This document shows, piece after piece, positions 1 to 12,700 of a DNA stretch of 15,636 bases. Where the stretch lies: contig UZAE01014257.1 in assembly GCA_900617975.1 (NCBI GenBank), forward strand, positions 1-15,636, given 5' to 3'. A program made the translations under genes and the position numbers. The notes under the pieces are model-generated. The model was not told the origin of the DNA and made no database searches. It was given only the letters and a program-made list of their open reading frames with translations. Positions within the stretch are counted from its first letter, which is position 1. Every line of letters starts with the position of its first letter. Source of the stretch: Rodentolepis nana. Taxonomy: Eukaryota; Platyhelminthes; Cestoda; Cyclophyllidea; Hymenolepididae.

Positions 1-516
1 CCCCCCCCCTCCCTCTCGACCCTTTTCACTTTGATGTTCCTTCCTCTATGTGAAGCCTGAAGTCAACAAAAGGGCTAGTGATAATTATCAAAACGCCTGC
101 CATTTGATATAAATAAATAAATACATATTGCAGATAATCACACTTGAAATGGCTAAATTTGCATTCAAGCGCACAGAGACCAGGTTTATGTCACCGTTTT
201 GTTCAGAAACAAGGGGGGGGCTAAGTTTCGTTTATTAAAGAGGGATCAATCAAATCTACCCCTTAAATAAGATTAAACATGTACCTGCTCTATTTAACGG
301 ATGATTGATTGCAAGTTTATATCGTCTTAACGTTAGTATTTGCAGGGGAAAGTAAAAAACATGGGTGATCAAGTAGAGCAGAAAAATAAGTAACACAAGT
401 ATGGAAAAGCCAACAGCATAGTCATTTGAAAATAGAACAGCTGCTAGTCGCATCATTTTTTATACATCTTGAAATGTATAAAAATTAAGTTAAGCTAATG
501 GGAAAACAAAACATAC
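1..516 (-). other. Partial intron downstream of exon g
   Basis: The sequence begins after the GTATGT donor at 516-511 and continues off the left edge. No exon for the ADAM cysteine-rich domain is visible. A minus-strand frame around 456-256 encodes a hydrophobic run (residues like FSILVLLIFLLYLITHVFYF). Its only acceptor-like AGs would enter it out of phase with exon g, so I do not call it an exon. A nine-C run occupies 1-9 and eight G lie at 213-220. Confidence 0.75.
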
Positions 517-793
517 CCTATATCCCTCTTTGGTATAACATGTTTCACCATCAGTTTTGTAGACATCAGCGGGACACCATTCTGACTGGCCATCACAGTA
601 CTCGGGTAGATCGCAGGAGTTACCGACATCTCGACACTTTGTGCCGCTCGATTTGAGTTTGCAGGTTGTCTTAGATGGATCTCCATAGACCGTCCGGATA
701 TCACAACAAGGTCCTGAGGCACATTCGGCTCCCTCTCGAAATTTGCAAGTTCCAACATCACAACAGGCTTGAACTTCTATTGGGCAGGTTTCG
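517..793 (-). CDS. ADAM exon g: main part of the disintegrin domain
   Basis: This 277-nt exon has 92 full codons, residues 278-369. It reads ETCPIEVQACCDVGTCKF, then GAECASGPCC, an insertion, CKLKSSGTKCR, SCDLPEYCDGQSEWCPADVY and DGETCY, matching the ADAM disintegrin pattern 'CCD..TCKLK.GA.CA.G.CC..C....GT.CR...ECDLPE.C.G.S..CP.D....G..C'. The last residues lead into the cysteine-rich domain. Acceptor ATTCCTTTGCAG|CGAAAC is strong; the donor is TATAGG|GTATGT, leaving in phase 0. Reading on through the donor gives only eight more codons before a stop, so intron retention would truncate the protein here. A different-frame minus-strand ORF over the same bases is a shadow. Confidence 0.95.
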
Positions 794-3700
794 CTGCAAA
801 GGAATTATGGATTGAAACATGTAAATCTGCAAAGCTAAAAGGTCATAAAATCTATTTATTGCGATATATTGCACTGATAGGTGTGGTTCTAATAAAGAGT
901 CGCCCAAATACGGATCTATCACCGAGGAGTAATCAAAAGAAACGATTACTGGACAATCCTTTCCGTGGTCTCAGAGGAAAACTATTTGAATTGAAAGTAA
1001 TTAAATGTCAGATAAGTTGACGAGCTTGTAAAGAGAGATCCAAACAATTTAAAAACCTCCACAATCAATCTTCAAAGTGAGTACAGAATCACCAATCAAA
1101 AGTCAAGCTACAGCATGCATTGCTTAAAAATGGCCGCCCTGTTTAAGTAAAAATATTTATCCCCAGCAATGAATTTTTTTATCTATGCCTTAACTTGAAG
1201 TTAATTCAATTGCAAAAAAAACGGAAATAGCTTTGAAAAGACAGTTAGAATACACTTAACTCAATCAACAAGACTTCTTTAACAACAACACTGGGTAGGG
1301 CATAATAGATCAGCACACATTTGATTTATAAGCGAACCCTTGCAAGAAAACTTGGTTCACAAAACAGATTAGTCAGCAGATAGAAGTTGAAATGATGTGA
1401 AGGCTGCTATTGTGATAACAAACAATATGTTGAAATCTCATCGACACAATGGCCAAACATGCTAGGGAATGAAGAGAGTTTGTCATGCGATGCCATCTAT
1501 CTGTCCAGGACTTCTGCTTCTCTGCCAATTGAGGGATCACAAAACAAATGAACACTATTGAACACCCAGTGAAGTTGACAGCCAAACAGCAGTGCTTAAT
1601 TCTGGGCAACTAGACGGAGAGCAACATGTGTGTGCGTCTAATACGATAGGCGCCTGAAACGCTCTACCCTGCCAAAATCAAGAATCGCGAGAACTTTTCG
1701 TATTGGGCTTGGTAAGTTTAGTTAAGTGGATAAATTTGAAGCAATGACAACGAGGTTACTTCGATAATACTTTACTTATTGTGTTCGAAATAGCTAGATG
1801 ATGGCAGAATGCCAGTCCTTTGACAGCATGCATTGGTGTTAAATCGAATGACGACAGTATCAACTTCAATTAGCCATATATGTTGAAAGAAAGGAGGAGG
1901 AGGGGGAGGATGAGGTGGAGGGAATTTTAAATAAGAAATCGTAATACGAAATGACAAAATAGAAGGGGTATAGGAAACAAGGCAAGAAGAAAAATATATA
2001 TATATCTGACTGGAAAAGGTTTTATCGAAGAAATCCAAACATCCAGAGGGCTAAATCTAATAAGATTTTGCAAAAAATAAACAATACTGCCCCCCCCCGC
2101 CTAGCCTCATTTTAGGTTATTTTTATATTCCATGTCAAAATTGACGAGTAAGCGGCTAAGTTAACTTGAATTGGGATCCCACCGTAACCTGAAGTTACTT
2201 TGCCTTCTAAATTGTAAAAATAACTGATATAATTAAAAGATGTTGTTCCGGATAACCCAAAATTCTATCTTCAAATTATATTGAATTTTTACTGTAAGCA
2301 TGAAACGATAATTCGATCAACCTTGGTTTGACAACCAAAAAACGTCATCCTTAATGAATGAATAGTTAAAATTCTGCATTATCTTATAAAATATACACTG
2401 TCCTCAATTCAATAAAACTTAAATAGACACACTGTGAAATAACTCAATTAAGCAAACATCAAGATTAAGAGAGAGAAAAGCCCAATAGGCAAAGAGTGCT
2501 AAAAGCAAATGAAATTTCCAAAAAAAATAAATAAACATTTTACCAGGGAAGCCTTATCAACGGGCTAAATAAACTATACAAGTTCTGCCTTTTTAATTCA
2601 TTTAATAATTTTCGTGTGAAAAATAACGAAATTAAAAAAAAGAGAGGATAAAGAAAATGATTACAAGGTCTAAACACACCAAAGGTGAACGCAATCAAAA
2701 TTCTAACTATTCAAACTAAATGACCTTTTAAGGGGGAGGTAAAGTTGAAGATTGACTGATAATAAGAACAGATATAAAAGGCTGTTAAAATGCAAAAGCA
2801 TACTTACAATTTCGCATGAATAAAAACCTGTAAACCAATGTGTATCTTTTGCACATTGTATGCGTAAGAAAGCATATGATATTACGTAGAAAAAAACCTG
2901 TCGAATTGTAGCAGTGGGTTTCGAAATCTGCATTCAATAAGAGGAGAATAAGACATGATGAATGCGCTCTCAGAAGACATGCATACCCTGCAATACGGTA
3001 AAATACAATCACATTCGTATACACTCCCCAACACCAATGTTATTACAGTTTAACACACCCTCAATCCTTCAGTAGATTGCGTCCATCTTCAGATATCTGC
3101 TTTCTTCAATTAATAACTCAATTAGAGCAGGTCATTGAAATAGTTAACCACGGAAAAACAGAGGACTATATATATTTTCGCTGACGAAAACTGACAAGAA
3201 GCGCAAATTTCCCATCAATATCTTTTTTAATACTAAGTTGTTCATCTCAAACTTCACAACCAAAATTGAATTTTTTCATCAAACTCGGGAGAAATCTTGT
3301 TAATTGCAAAAGAGATATCATATAATAAGCACAACATTATAATGAAGCGAAGAACCCCCTGGTAAGACAAATATGAAGAGCCTCTTGAAAACATTCGAAG
3401 GAAATGTCAGTCATTTAAACAAACAGATCCAAAGTGTGTAGCAAAGAACAACCAATAATTTTGAACGGTAATAACTGTTTATATAAGAAAAATTGAAATA
3501 ATAATGTACTTTGCAATTTTTCAGCGAAAAAAAAAAGAAATTGCAAGTAATGTCGTAAGCATATGTGTAAATAATTAACTTTTTAATTCATTAAGGAGAG
3601 GAATTGTTGCTCTCAAATGGGTAGCAATTAATTTCCCCATAGCGTGCATACAGGTAATCGATTAATCAAGGAAACACTAACAGATTTTCTTGCGCCATTT

Positions 3701-6700
3701 TAATTTTGTTGAATTGGTTTTAATAAGCAATTTAAGGAACAGGCTTACCAAAGGCGAAAAAAGAAATTTCGTCCCAGGGTCGAAAAAATGCTTTACTCCG
3801 AGAACAACTTTGCTAGAAGCTCCAAAATGGAATAAAAAGCAATAATTTAATTAATAATATCTGACATTTCTTTTTCACGGAAGATCTATCTTGGATTATG
3901 GTAATTTTTAAAGGGATTTGGAGTTACTAACTGCCTTCCAATCTAAAGCAAAGGAAGATAATGAAGAAAGAGGTAAAGAGTCAAATTCGTTTTCATTGAG
4001 CACATTAAAGCAGAATGTCTGAAAGTGAGTTAAATTCCACTTTAATTATTTCAATGCACCATTACCAAGTCTGGGTTTATGTTACATTAGTGAAGACTAA
4101 CAATCAAGTAATAAATGAACAATTTGTGTAGGTGGGCACATATACAGGAAGCATTAGCAGCATCCATGTAAGTACATCGACTAAGTTTCGAAATGACAAT
4201 ATAATCATCGATGACTCAGCAAAACGAGACAACTTGTGCAACGGAATGTGCGTCGCCAACCATATTTAGTAAAAATGTATGAATTTGAAGTAAATAAGCC
4301 AACTTCAATAACTCGAAATTAAGCAAAAAATCAATACTTGTTTGTCTAGTAATGGCAGAAGTCATTTAACTGGGACTAATATTGAACAGTTTGTAACATA
4401 TATTTCATATAAGGTAGAGAATAACGATCAATCCACTAACCACAAATGCTTACCAATCAGATCAAACAAATGACCAAGAGAACGCGTTTGACCGCTTAGA
4501 TATAGAAAAAATCTTTATCCAGGCGGTATAAGCGTAGAGACAGCTTCTATGAACGAAGATAAAAGAATAAAAGAATTCACACAATTTCACACCAACAGTT
4601 GTGGAGTTCAAAATAACCCTACACCAGTCACTCTTGTAGTTTTATGCACAGTGATATAAAGACTATAACCGGTAAAACACAGGAGTTTTTGTTAAAAATT
4701 GTCCATTTTGCTACTCCAAGATTCAGTCATATTGTCAAAACAGCCTTTGCTTAATTGAGAAGTCCGGTAATGTTGTGGTGAAAATGGCACAAATCAAACC
4801 CTATTACGACTCAATGGAAGTACATTTTCTGGGAAACAAAAAGAAAACAAAAAATACGTTAATTTGTTGCCAGAGCAGATTTCATCCTAGTGATATTCCA
4901 CGCGATGATTAAGAAAAACCAACGACGTGGTTTCAAGGCTCATAGCCTGGTAACGAGGCCTTAAAAAAATGGAATAAATTTCAAAGTTATCTCAGCAAAC
5001 CGGGGTGAGGGGGGGAGGCTTAAAATTCGGGCAACATGCTTTCAATGTCACTAAGACAAGTTGATTTCTATCGTAGAGGCGAATGCAAGTATTAGATAAA
5101 CATTGAAAGAACTAAGAGCCGGTTAACTTGTATGTCGGAAATTTATTCAGATGCATATTTGCAGTCACAAAAAATCAATTTTTTAAACCATTATTTCCAC
5201 TTTTCATTTGGCGCCGTAAACCATCTATTTAGTAAGGTCCCATTTTGATCCGACAATTAAATACCGTCAAATAATGGTGATATTTCGGTAATTGCTAATT
5301 TTTCCACTTTTGCAAATAAGGCCTCTTCCGTTTTGAAGTACTGATAGGAGGTTCGTTTTCTGCCCGCTGTAATATCCAACACCAACACTCTCATAAAATT
5401 AGCTATTACACATTTTTTTTTTAAATTAATACGCGCAAGAATGATCAACAAAAGGATTTAATTTCGGAAATATATTTGACTAAATGATAAATTGGCTTAA
5501 TTTAAGCAAAATTTTAAAATAGAAAAGAACAGTTAAGCTAAAGATAAGAATCAGTAATGGGAATAGTGTTTGAAACACTGTGAAGAGAAACTAGATTTCC
5601 ATCAGCAAGTTGGCATTAAAACCGAGAATTGAAGAAAAAATAGACCCTCCCTCCCTTTACGTGGGTTAGTATGGAATGATTTGTTGGAAGACCACAATCC
5701 GAGGTCACCAAAATTCGTTATACCTATTGCCGCATAGAATGGTGAATTTTCACAGGGCCTATAACAAATAGACTGTGACAATTCCAAAATACAGATCACA
5801 ACGCGTTGGGTTGGTCAGCGCAGTGAACAACAAACCGCGACGAGGAATGGGGAAAGAGGAAGGGGAAAGGAGATAACGGACAAGCTGTGTCTGCGAGTGA
5901 TGCTACAGCAAAAGCTAGTTTCATTAAGTAGTTGGACAGAAAGGTGTGAGATGGGATTGTAAGTGTACTTGTAAGTTAAACGAAACAGCTATGGGAAAAT
6001 TGAGATTCGATAAACTTGATTGGACATGACTGATAGAGGCTTGAGTCATGGTGATATAACGGCGAAAAATCAACGTATTTTCATAATGAATGTGACTTAA
6101 GAATAGTTTTAGCAAACATGGAGGGGGTGTATATAAAATTGGACATAGCCAATGAAACCAAATGATTTAGAGAGCATAAATTAACTTACAATAAAACAAT
6201 ATTTTATTTTATTAAACGCCGGGTTGTATCATGATTAATAGCAATAGATGATAAATCGAAAGGAAATTCAATATTACTTTGCAAATAAGTTCTACATCGT
6301 TCCGATTAAAATAGTAATTTAAGCAAATTTGAAATCAGGAAGCATATTTCTAACGTTCGGCATTCCTCAGCATCAAACACAAAAATGCTTCAGGTGCCGA
6401 CACATTAATGATTAGAAGCTATATTTAAATGTTAAATCCCAATACCTTATTTCCTTTTCGCCTGTTTTATGACATCAAATGGGGTAAGAAAATGTAAATA
6501 TTAAAGTAATTAGCATAAATTTAATCATTTGTTATGGTTACTAATAGCATCAATTAAAGGCAATATGTCAAAAGAGATTACAATTATAAAAAGAAAAGGT
6601 GCGGTTTAAAGGATAATCGGCTTATCGATTTTATTTGATTCTTTTCTATTTTTACTCACCCCCCCCCCTTCACAAAAGAGGATTATCGATTTTTCACTAT

Positions 6701-9700
6701 ATGCTTTCTCCGGCATATTGAGTTGTATTATATATTGATCTAGCTTACTAATTAAATGCCAGTCTCTTTCCATTGTCAGCAAAATATTTCCCTATCCCAT
6801 TTCAGTATAATGAAGTTTTAGAAGTCTATCCGACTCCACAGAATACCATTCTATAATAATAGCCCAAAAAGCGTACTCAGAGCAGTAAGTAAGTTAATGG
6901 GAGCTCTCGTATAAGTAATTGAAGCGACTTAATCTAATAAGCTCAAGGTACGAATTACGCAGAGGTAGACACTTACCTATCTCCACAGTCACACTCCTCT
7001 CCAGGATCCAACTTTCCATTTCCACAAAGGGACACTTTGAGTGGAAGTGGGGTGGATTGAAGAAGTTCTGGAGTGCCACGTTGAGTGTTGATAATGGTGT
7101 AGGTGTGAATGCTACTCGGTCCGTTAACATCCACCTCACGCGACTGCCTTGGCAGAAGACTGGTGTGAGATTGAACGGGAATATCATGAAGACACGCACC
7201 CATACCGTAGTGCAGAAGATTTGGCATATCTCGAACAGAACATGGAGACCATCCCATTGTCGCAGTTCCAAATCTACAAACAAGAAAACGTGCAATTAAT
7301 TACAATATTTTTAAATAGAAAAACCTGTTATAATTATAGTATACTCAATCTAAATGAAGAGCTTTTACAGTGATTTCCAATAATTGTTTATATTGGAATC
7401 CTATTAGGCAAAAGATCGAGGGTTTCCATGGGATTTCCACATGGTCAGTATGCATCATTAGGGAATGAAGTAGAGAGCTTACCTTAACTTACCTTAATTT
7501 ACCGTTTTACCACGATTTTGACCTAACACTGTGCGTGCACTTTTTAATGAACTTAAATAAGCTTTGAATTTCATACAGAACCCAGAGAACCGTGAACACA
7601 GCAGTTTTCAAGTATTCGGCTGATACCGAAAGAAACGAAATTAAGAGGGCAAACCGAATCAGATGTAATTAAGAATTTCTATTTAATTATTGTTGAAATG
7701 AAATGTCAATTGCACCAAGTTTGGTATACGCTCCAATCAGAGTTTGAGTTCAGACCGCAGAATATTATGTTGTTAAGACGAATGAATTAGCCAATGGTAC
7801 TAATATTATTGTAAATAGACGTTAACACCACTACATAAAATAAACTCACACGAGTTTGTGGACAAATAGATGTATAAAGGTGGGGAGGGGGGAGGGGGGA
7901 GGGGGTAATTCTTTACCCGATACCAATCTTTTAAGTGTAAGCCCTCACCTTAAAGAAATTTGTACAAGAACAATGAAATGTAACACTGTCAATTGTATGT
8001 GAAAACTCGCTGAAAAGTAAACAATGTCATTGTACAAGTGTCGAAATTGTTGTTACCCGAACATAGCGACTTTAGGTACTAAATTTTCGCAAACACTAAG
8101 TCAAATATGAGTTTGTTAGGAGGGGATAAATGGAAGCAATTCTTCAGCAATACTACGACGTATAAAGGTATTTAAAATGGGTGTGGCATTACCCTATGCT
8201 TTGACCGACTCTCTTCTCTCGTAAGAGCATAATAGGACTCTAAGAATTGTTTATCGATTTCTTCACCAACGACGGTAATTTTGAAAGAAATAATGATACT
8301 TTGTAAGAAAATGAAAAGTTATGTTCGATGGCATAGATCTCATTATTCTCAATCAATGAAATCTCCTAATAACTATAAAGATGCAATTAATGTATGATTA
8401 AGTAAAATCTTGAATTACAAATTCGGAGGAATTTAGAAGACTACTCAATAGTCCTTTAAAACTTTACAATAGTCCTTGGGAAAAACTCTTTAAAATAAGC
8501 GGAAATAAAATAAGATTATTCAAACAACAACAAAAACGATTGAATACTATCCAATTTACCAAAAAAAGTTAATCGTTTTAAAATCTGTATTAGATTTTAC
8601 CGCAAATAAAATAAAAGGATATTAGATTAAAAAGGAAATAATCTACATATCATTGGTACGGTAAAACCAAAGTTAGTCAAACCAATCATTCGAAAAGAAA
8701 GAGAATAGCTCATTAAAATCCTTGTGGATTCAACACTCCACTCTGTCTAAAATAACACCTAGAGTATTGAAAATAGGCTTTAACCTCTCCTCAACGAGGA
8801 GATGAGGTTCGCTATAGAATTACGTTGTCATAGCGTCATGACTTGTGAAGTCTTGACTTGGAGGATCTCTATGAAAGGGCACCCCCAATTCGTTAACACC
8901 GAAATTTCTAACTGGAAGGTGCGTGCACGCAAAATGATGGCTAAGGAAGCCTTTTGCTATTAAGAGAGTTGATCATTGTTGTTGTTGTTGCACTCGACAA
9001 AACTACTACTAACTCAAATCTTTCAAAGTGAGAAGCCTTAGCTTAAGGAAATTTGCGCAAGGACAATAAAATGTAACACCGACAACAAGGTTTGTGAATG
9101 CTCGCTGAAAAGTAAACAGTCTCTCTACAATCGACGAAATTGCTACTTCACGAAGAGCACGATCAGTTAACAGATTTACAGAGTAATAGATTTACGAAAG
9201 TCTAGGCAAAAAGGGTAATAAAACCATCAAATATCCAAATACTAACTCTGTTTCTGAGGCTAGGCACTTTGCCAACCTTGCAAGTAAGATGGAGCATTGC
9301 AACCACCTTTAAGTGCAGAATAGCAAATAGCTGTAAACTTTTCCTCGCACCTATTAGTGATAGTATAGGTATAAGGTTGCATTAGGCTTTACCAAGCAAG
9401 CCCTTTGACCTTGCACGATTTAATGTTTGTTTTTTCCTCCAATTAGGTTATCTTCAGTAAATCATTGTTAAGAAAATTCACGCCAATATAAGCCTTCTAA
9501 AGTAAGATTGAAGTTTGCCTCAGCTACAGTAAACCACGGTCTTGATGATATGGAAAGAAAAAATGGTTTCCATCTAATAATGTCGATGACAAACCATCCA
9601 GGTTGATCCTGGTCAAATTGCATTCTCTTAACCGAAATCAGATGTAGTTAACACCCTCTTTATAGAACTTTGGAAATTTCGTTAACAAAATAACTTTAAA

Positions 9701-12700
9701 TAGGGACTTACTCAACACCAGTGGCCATGATACAACCTTGGCATTCACAATCCTCCGTGTCGTGCCGAAGACCGAACGTGTGACCCAATTCATGAGCCGC
9801 TGTTCGTGCGGTCTCGTTCACCTCCATGTAGGGCGAATCCTAGGAAATAAACAAAAAACCGCGAAAATCACACTTGTGAACCATATAGTGAGTTAGTGAT
9901 GGAGGGTCGTTAATGTTCGTGTGACTGTCCTGGTTTCTAGAACAAAGTTCAAATGGATTAGAAATTGTGAATTCTGTTGGACCACAGCCCCTCGCTCAGA
10001 TTAGATCGGCAGAAGACGTGTTTTGAGACAACGCTAGCACACACGCACACACAAAACTTGTCATCATGAATGAACACATGCGCGCTCTATACAACGTGAT
10101 AACTTGGATGGTGAATTTGGGCTTTGAAATAGTTTGTTCCTTTGGCAAGCCCAATAGGTCTTGAAGAACCGCCTTTTATTCCCCAAGCATATGCAATGCG
10201 AGTTTTGTATTAGGAACTATTAAGGTTGGATTTGAGAAATTCGATAAGCTTCACTGCATCTTTCAAGTCATTAGGTCATGGGTTGTAAATACTAACTGCA
10301 TTTGCTTGAAAGCATCCAGAGGAGGCGTTTACAAGGTTTTAACTATCCCAAACGCATGCGCATTAATATACTAACATTGAGAAATGTCACCGAACTGACA
10401 CCCTTCTTCAATATGTGCCGTATAATTTTGGCTTCATTTAACGGCTGTGGACTTCGTATTCGCATGAAATGAAGCCCAATGAATACAGAGATGTTCAAAG
10501 CTTAAATCTACTTCACTCAACTCAATTTTACCTCATTTTTAAAGCCAAAACTTGACGACGTCGCTGAAAGAGAGAATCACGAATGGTGTTAAGAGGCCAT
10601 GTGACGTCAACAACGACTAGTCCCCACGAGGAGACAATAATGACAAATGCATAATTATGCGTAATGACCAACTGTGTCACAGGTAGGTGCACTACATAAT
10701 TAATTAGAATGTATGCAAAAAATTATTTATGTGTTCGCAGTAGGGGGCATATTCCGATCGGTATAATTATTTCGAAGCCCAGAGTGTTTTTTTGACGATT
10801 ACAACTACTCCATTCCCATGCATGAAGAAGGAAGTCGTCTCACCACTAGCTTAGACAGCCGTAGTCAGGCGATGTGACGTCAGTGATGACGAACAACTAA
10901 TGGTGGAGGTGAAATGACTTACACGAACAAATGAGACGCAGGAGGAGTATTTGCACATGACTTGACTGTTGGCCCGACCCCGAGTGGTAGAGGATTGATC
11001 ATCGTCACCCCTGTTGATGAAAGAAGGAAAAAAACGTAAAAAAGAACTCCACCTATCAAAATTAGAGTTTCCACAGGAACAACAATTAAAAGAACATTTG
11101 CAAGAAATAAAGCCTTCATGAAACTCTTTAATTCAATGCTTAATTGGAGAGAGAGGGGGGGGGAGGTAGAAGACAATAGAACCTAAGATAAAAAATCTTT
11201 AGAAAAAAAATTACTGGGACATCAATTCAATTACATTTCCAAGTCATAACTCAAATAACAGCGCACGATAACTCCGAAATAACCTTCAAGACTGCTTAAC
11301 GCGTATCTGGTGCTTTTCTATTGGCCAACCAGTCCGTCTACTCATAAGCCCATGAAGTACTTAATGACATCCACCCTTTTGGATAACACCTATTTAAAAC
11401 TATCGATGTTATAAACAAGATCTACCAATAAAAATGGTAAAAAAATACGAACGCAGTAAGTATTTCGAAATTTCAAATATTCAGATAACAATCGACCCTA
11501 AAACAAATAAAATTAAAAAGCGCAGCACGTGTAGGCAAGGCCTTCGATTTATTATTATTTTAAAATTTCCAAAATCGTGACAAATGGGGCCTAGCCAAAA
11601 TATAAGATTAAAAAGGCAAAAGATGATGTCACAAATAAAATTAAAACACATTTAAGGGGACCACAACATCAAAAAGAAAAGATTTTTAAAAGTAGACATT
11701 TCATTTAAAACTTCAGAGCACTTTGTTAGACGATCGGTGAGTTAAAAGAAATGGATAAAGCAGAAAAATATCCTCAACATTTAGCATACGCACTATTCTG
11801 CCTTAAAAAATACTGCCAAATTCAATAAACATCTGATGAGAAACAAAGATTAATGTAAAAAATAATGAGAATTGAATTCACTCAAACAAAAGAAAAAACG
11901 AAAAATTATAATGGATTCATAACAAGGTCATTTTGAAGGGGTTACTTTTTAGCTATTGTTAACATTGTGGAGTACACAATCCCACTCAAGTACTCTGGAG
12001 GGTGCACAGTAGTGCATGCAGAGGACTTCTCAGCTAATCAGCTGTTAATATTCATTCAAGTTGTGCTAGATATTCGACTTGCACATAGACGTTATACCCG
12101 CTATACGCCTGTTTCCTACATATCGTCGAGGTAGCCTAACTAATTCCGGGGTCCTTTCCATGCCAAGAACTGAGGATACGTCAAGGCATATTCGTGTAAA
12201 AATACGCTACAACATTCGAGTACACACAAGAACTGCTAAACGCTTGTACAAAAATGTAATATTTGAAGAAAGAAATGCGAAAGAGATTACTTGTAGAATA
12301 GCTCCAATTTGATATTAAGGCATTTAACTCGAAGTTACTAGTTAGAGGTAAAAAATTGAGCAGACCATTTTGATGGGCTAGTAGTGTGTACACAAACGTT
12401 TTGCAGGTAAATTGTTCCCGTAAAGGAGGAAATAAAGCAAGTGCACTTTGTCGACAATTTGGTACTTACAAAAGTGCGAGCAAACAGTCATGCCGAGTAT
12501 TAACCTCCGTTCGTTTGAAACTGGCCAGTGTTCTTAGAAAGTGCTCCTCCGCCTCAAGGTTAACTCGATTCTTCTCCCAAATCTCCAGCCCCACTATCAC
12601 AAATTGCACATTGAATCGAGTAAATACCTAAATAGTAATGGAAAAGTAAATAAGTAGATGAAAACAAACAGAGTCTAGCAATATTATTGCTAAGTTAATC

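Larger units (their letters stand above)
7274..9711 (-). other. Intron between the zinc-site exon and the disintegrin-start exon
   Basis: This intron is 2438 nt, with GTAAGT at 9711 and TTTGTAG at 7274. It contains the diverged repeat pair at about 7932-8060 and 9025-9151, further shorter similarities between its left and right halves, a four-tract G-run at 7882-7905, and a GTT microsatellite at 8976-8990. No coding potential was recognised. Confidence 0.88.
9840..10922 (-). other. Intron before the zinc-site exon
   Basis: This intron is 1083 nt, with GTAAGT at 10922 and TTTCCTAG at 9840. It carries two perfect TGACGTCA palindromes (10602-10609, 10875-10882) and a short CA-type repeat at 10038-10053. 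No gene is seen in it. Confidence 0.87.

Noticed and set aside
256..456. Minus-strand frame with a transmembrane-like run just downstream of the last exon, tempting as a membrane-anchor exon of the ADAM.
   Set aside because: The ADAM cysteine-rich domain should come first, a stop lies just upstream in that frame, and the only AG sites inside it enter out of phase with the phase-0 end of exon g. AT-rich introns readily give hydrophobic frames.
769..1020. Plus-strand 83-codon frame next to the disintegrin exon.
   Set aside because: It begins on the antisense of exon g and runs into intron; no recognisable motif.
6919..7373. Plus-strand open frames over the exon at 6977-7273.
   Set aside because: They are antisense shadows of the ADAM exon; the minus strand gives clear protease and disintegrin motifs with splice sites.
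8788..8803. Small inverted repeat CTCCTCAACGAGGAG, a possible hairpin.
   Set aside because: A six-base stem in 15 kb is expected by chance and has no associated RNA gene or element.
10001..10020. TTAGATCGGCAGAAGACGTG resembles parts of sequencing-adapter sequence.
   Set aside because: Only about ten consecutive bases agree with any adapter I recall, the order is not that of one adapter, and the flanks continue as ordinary intron.
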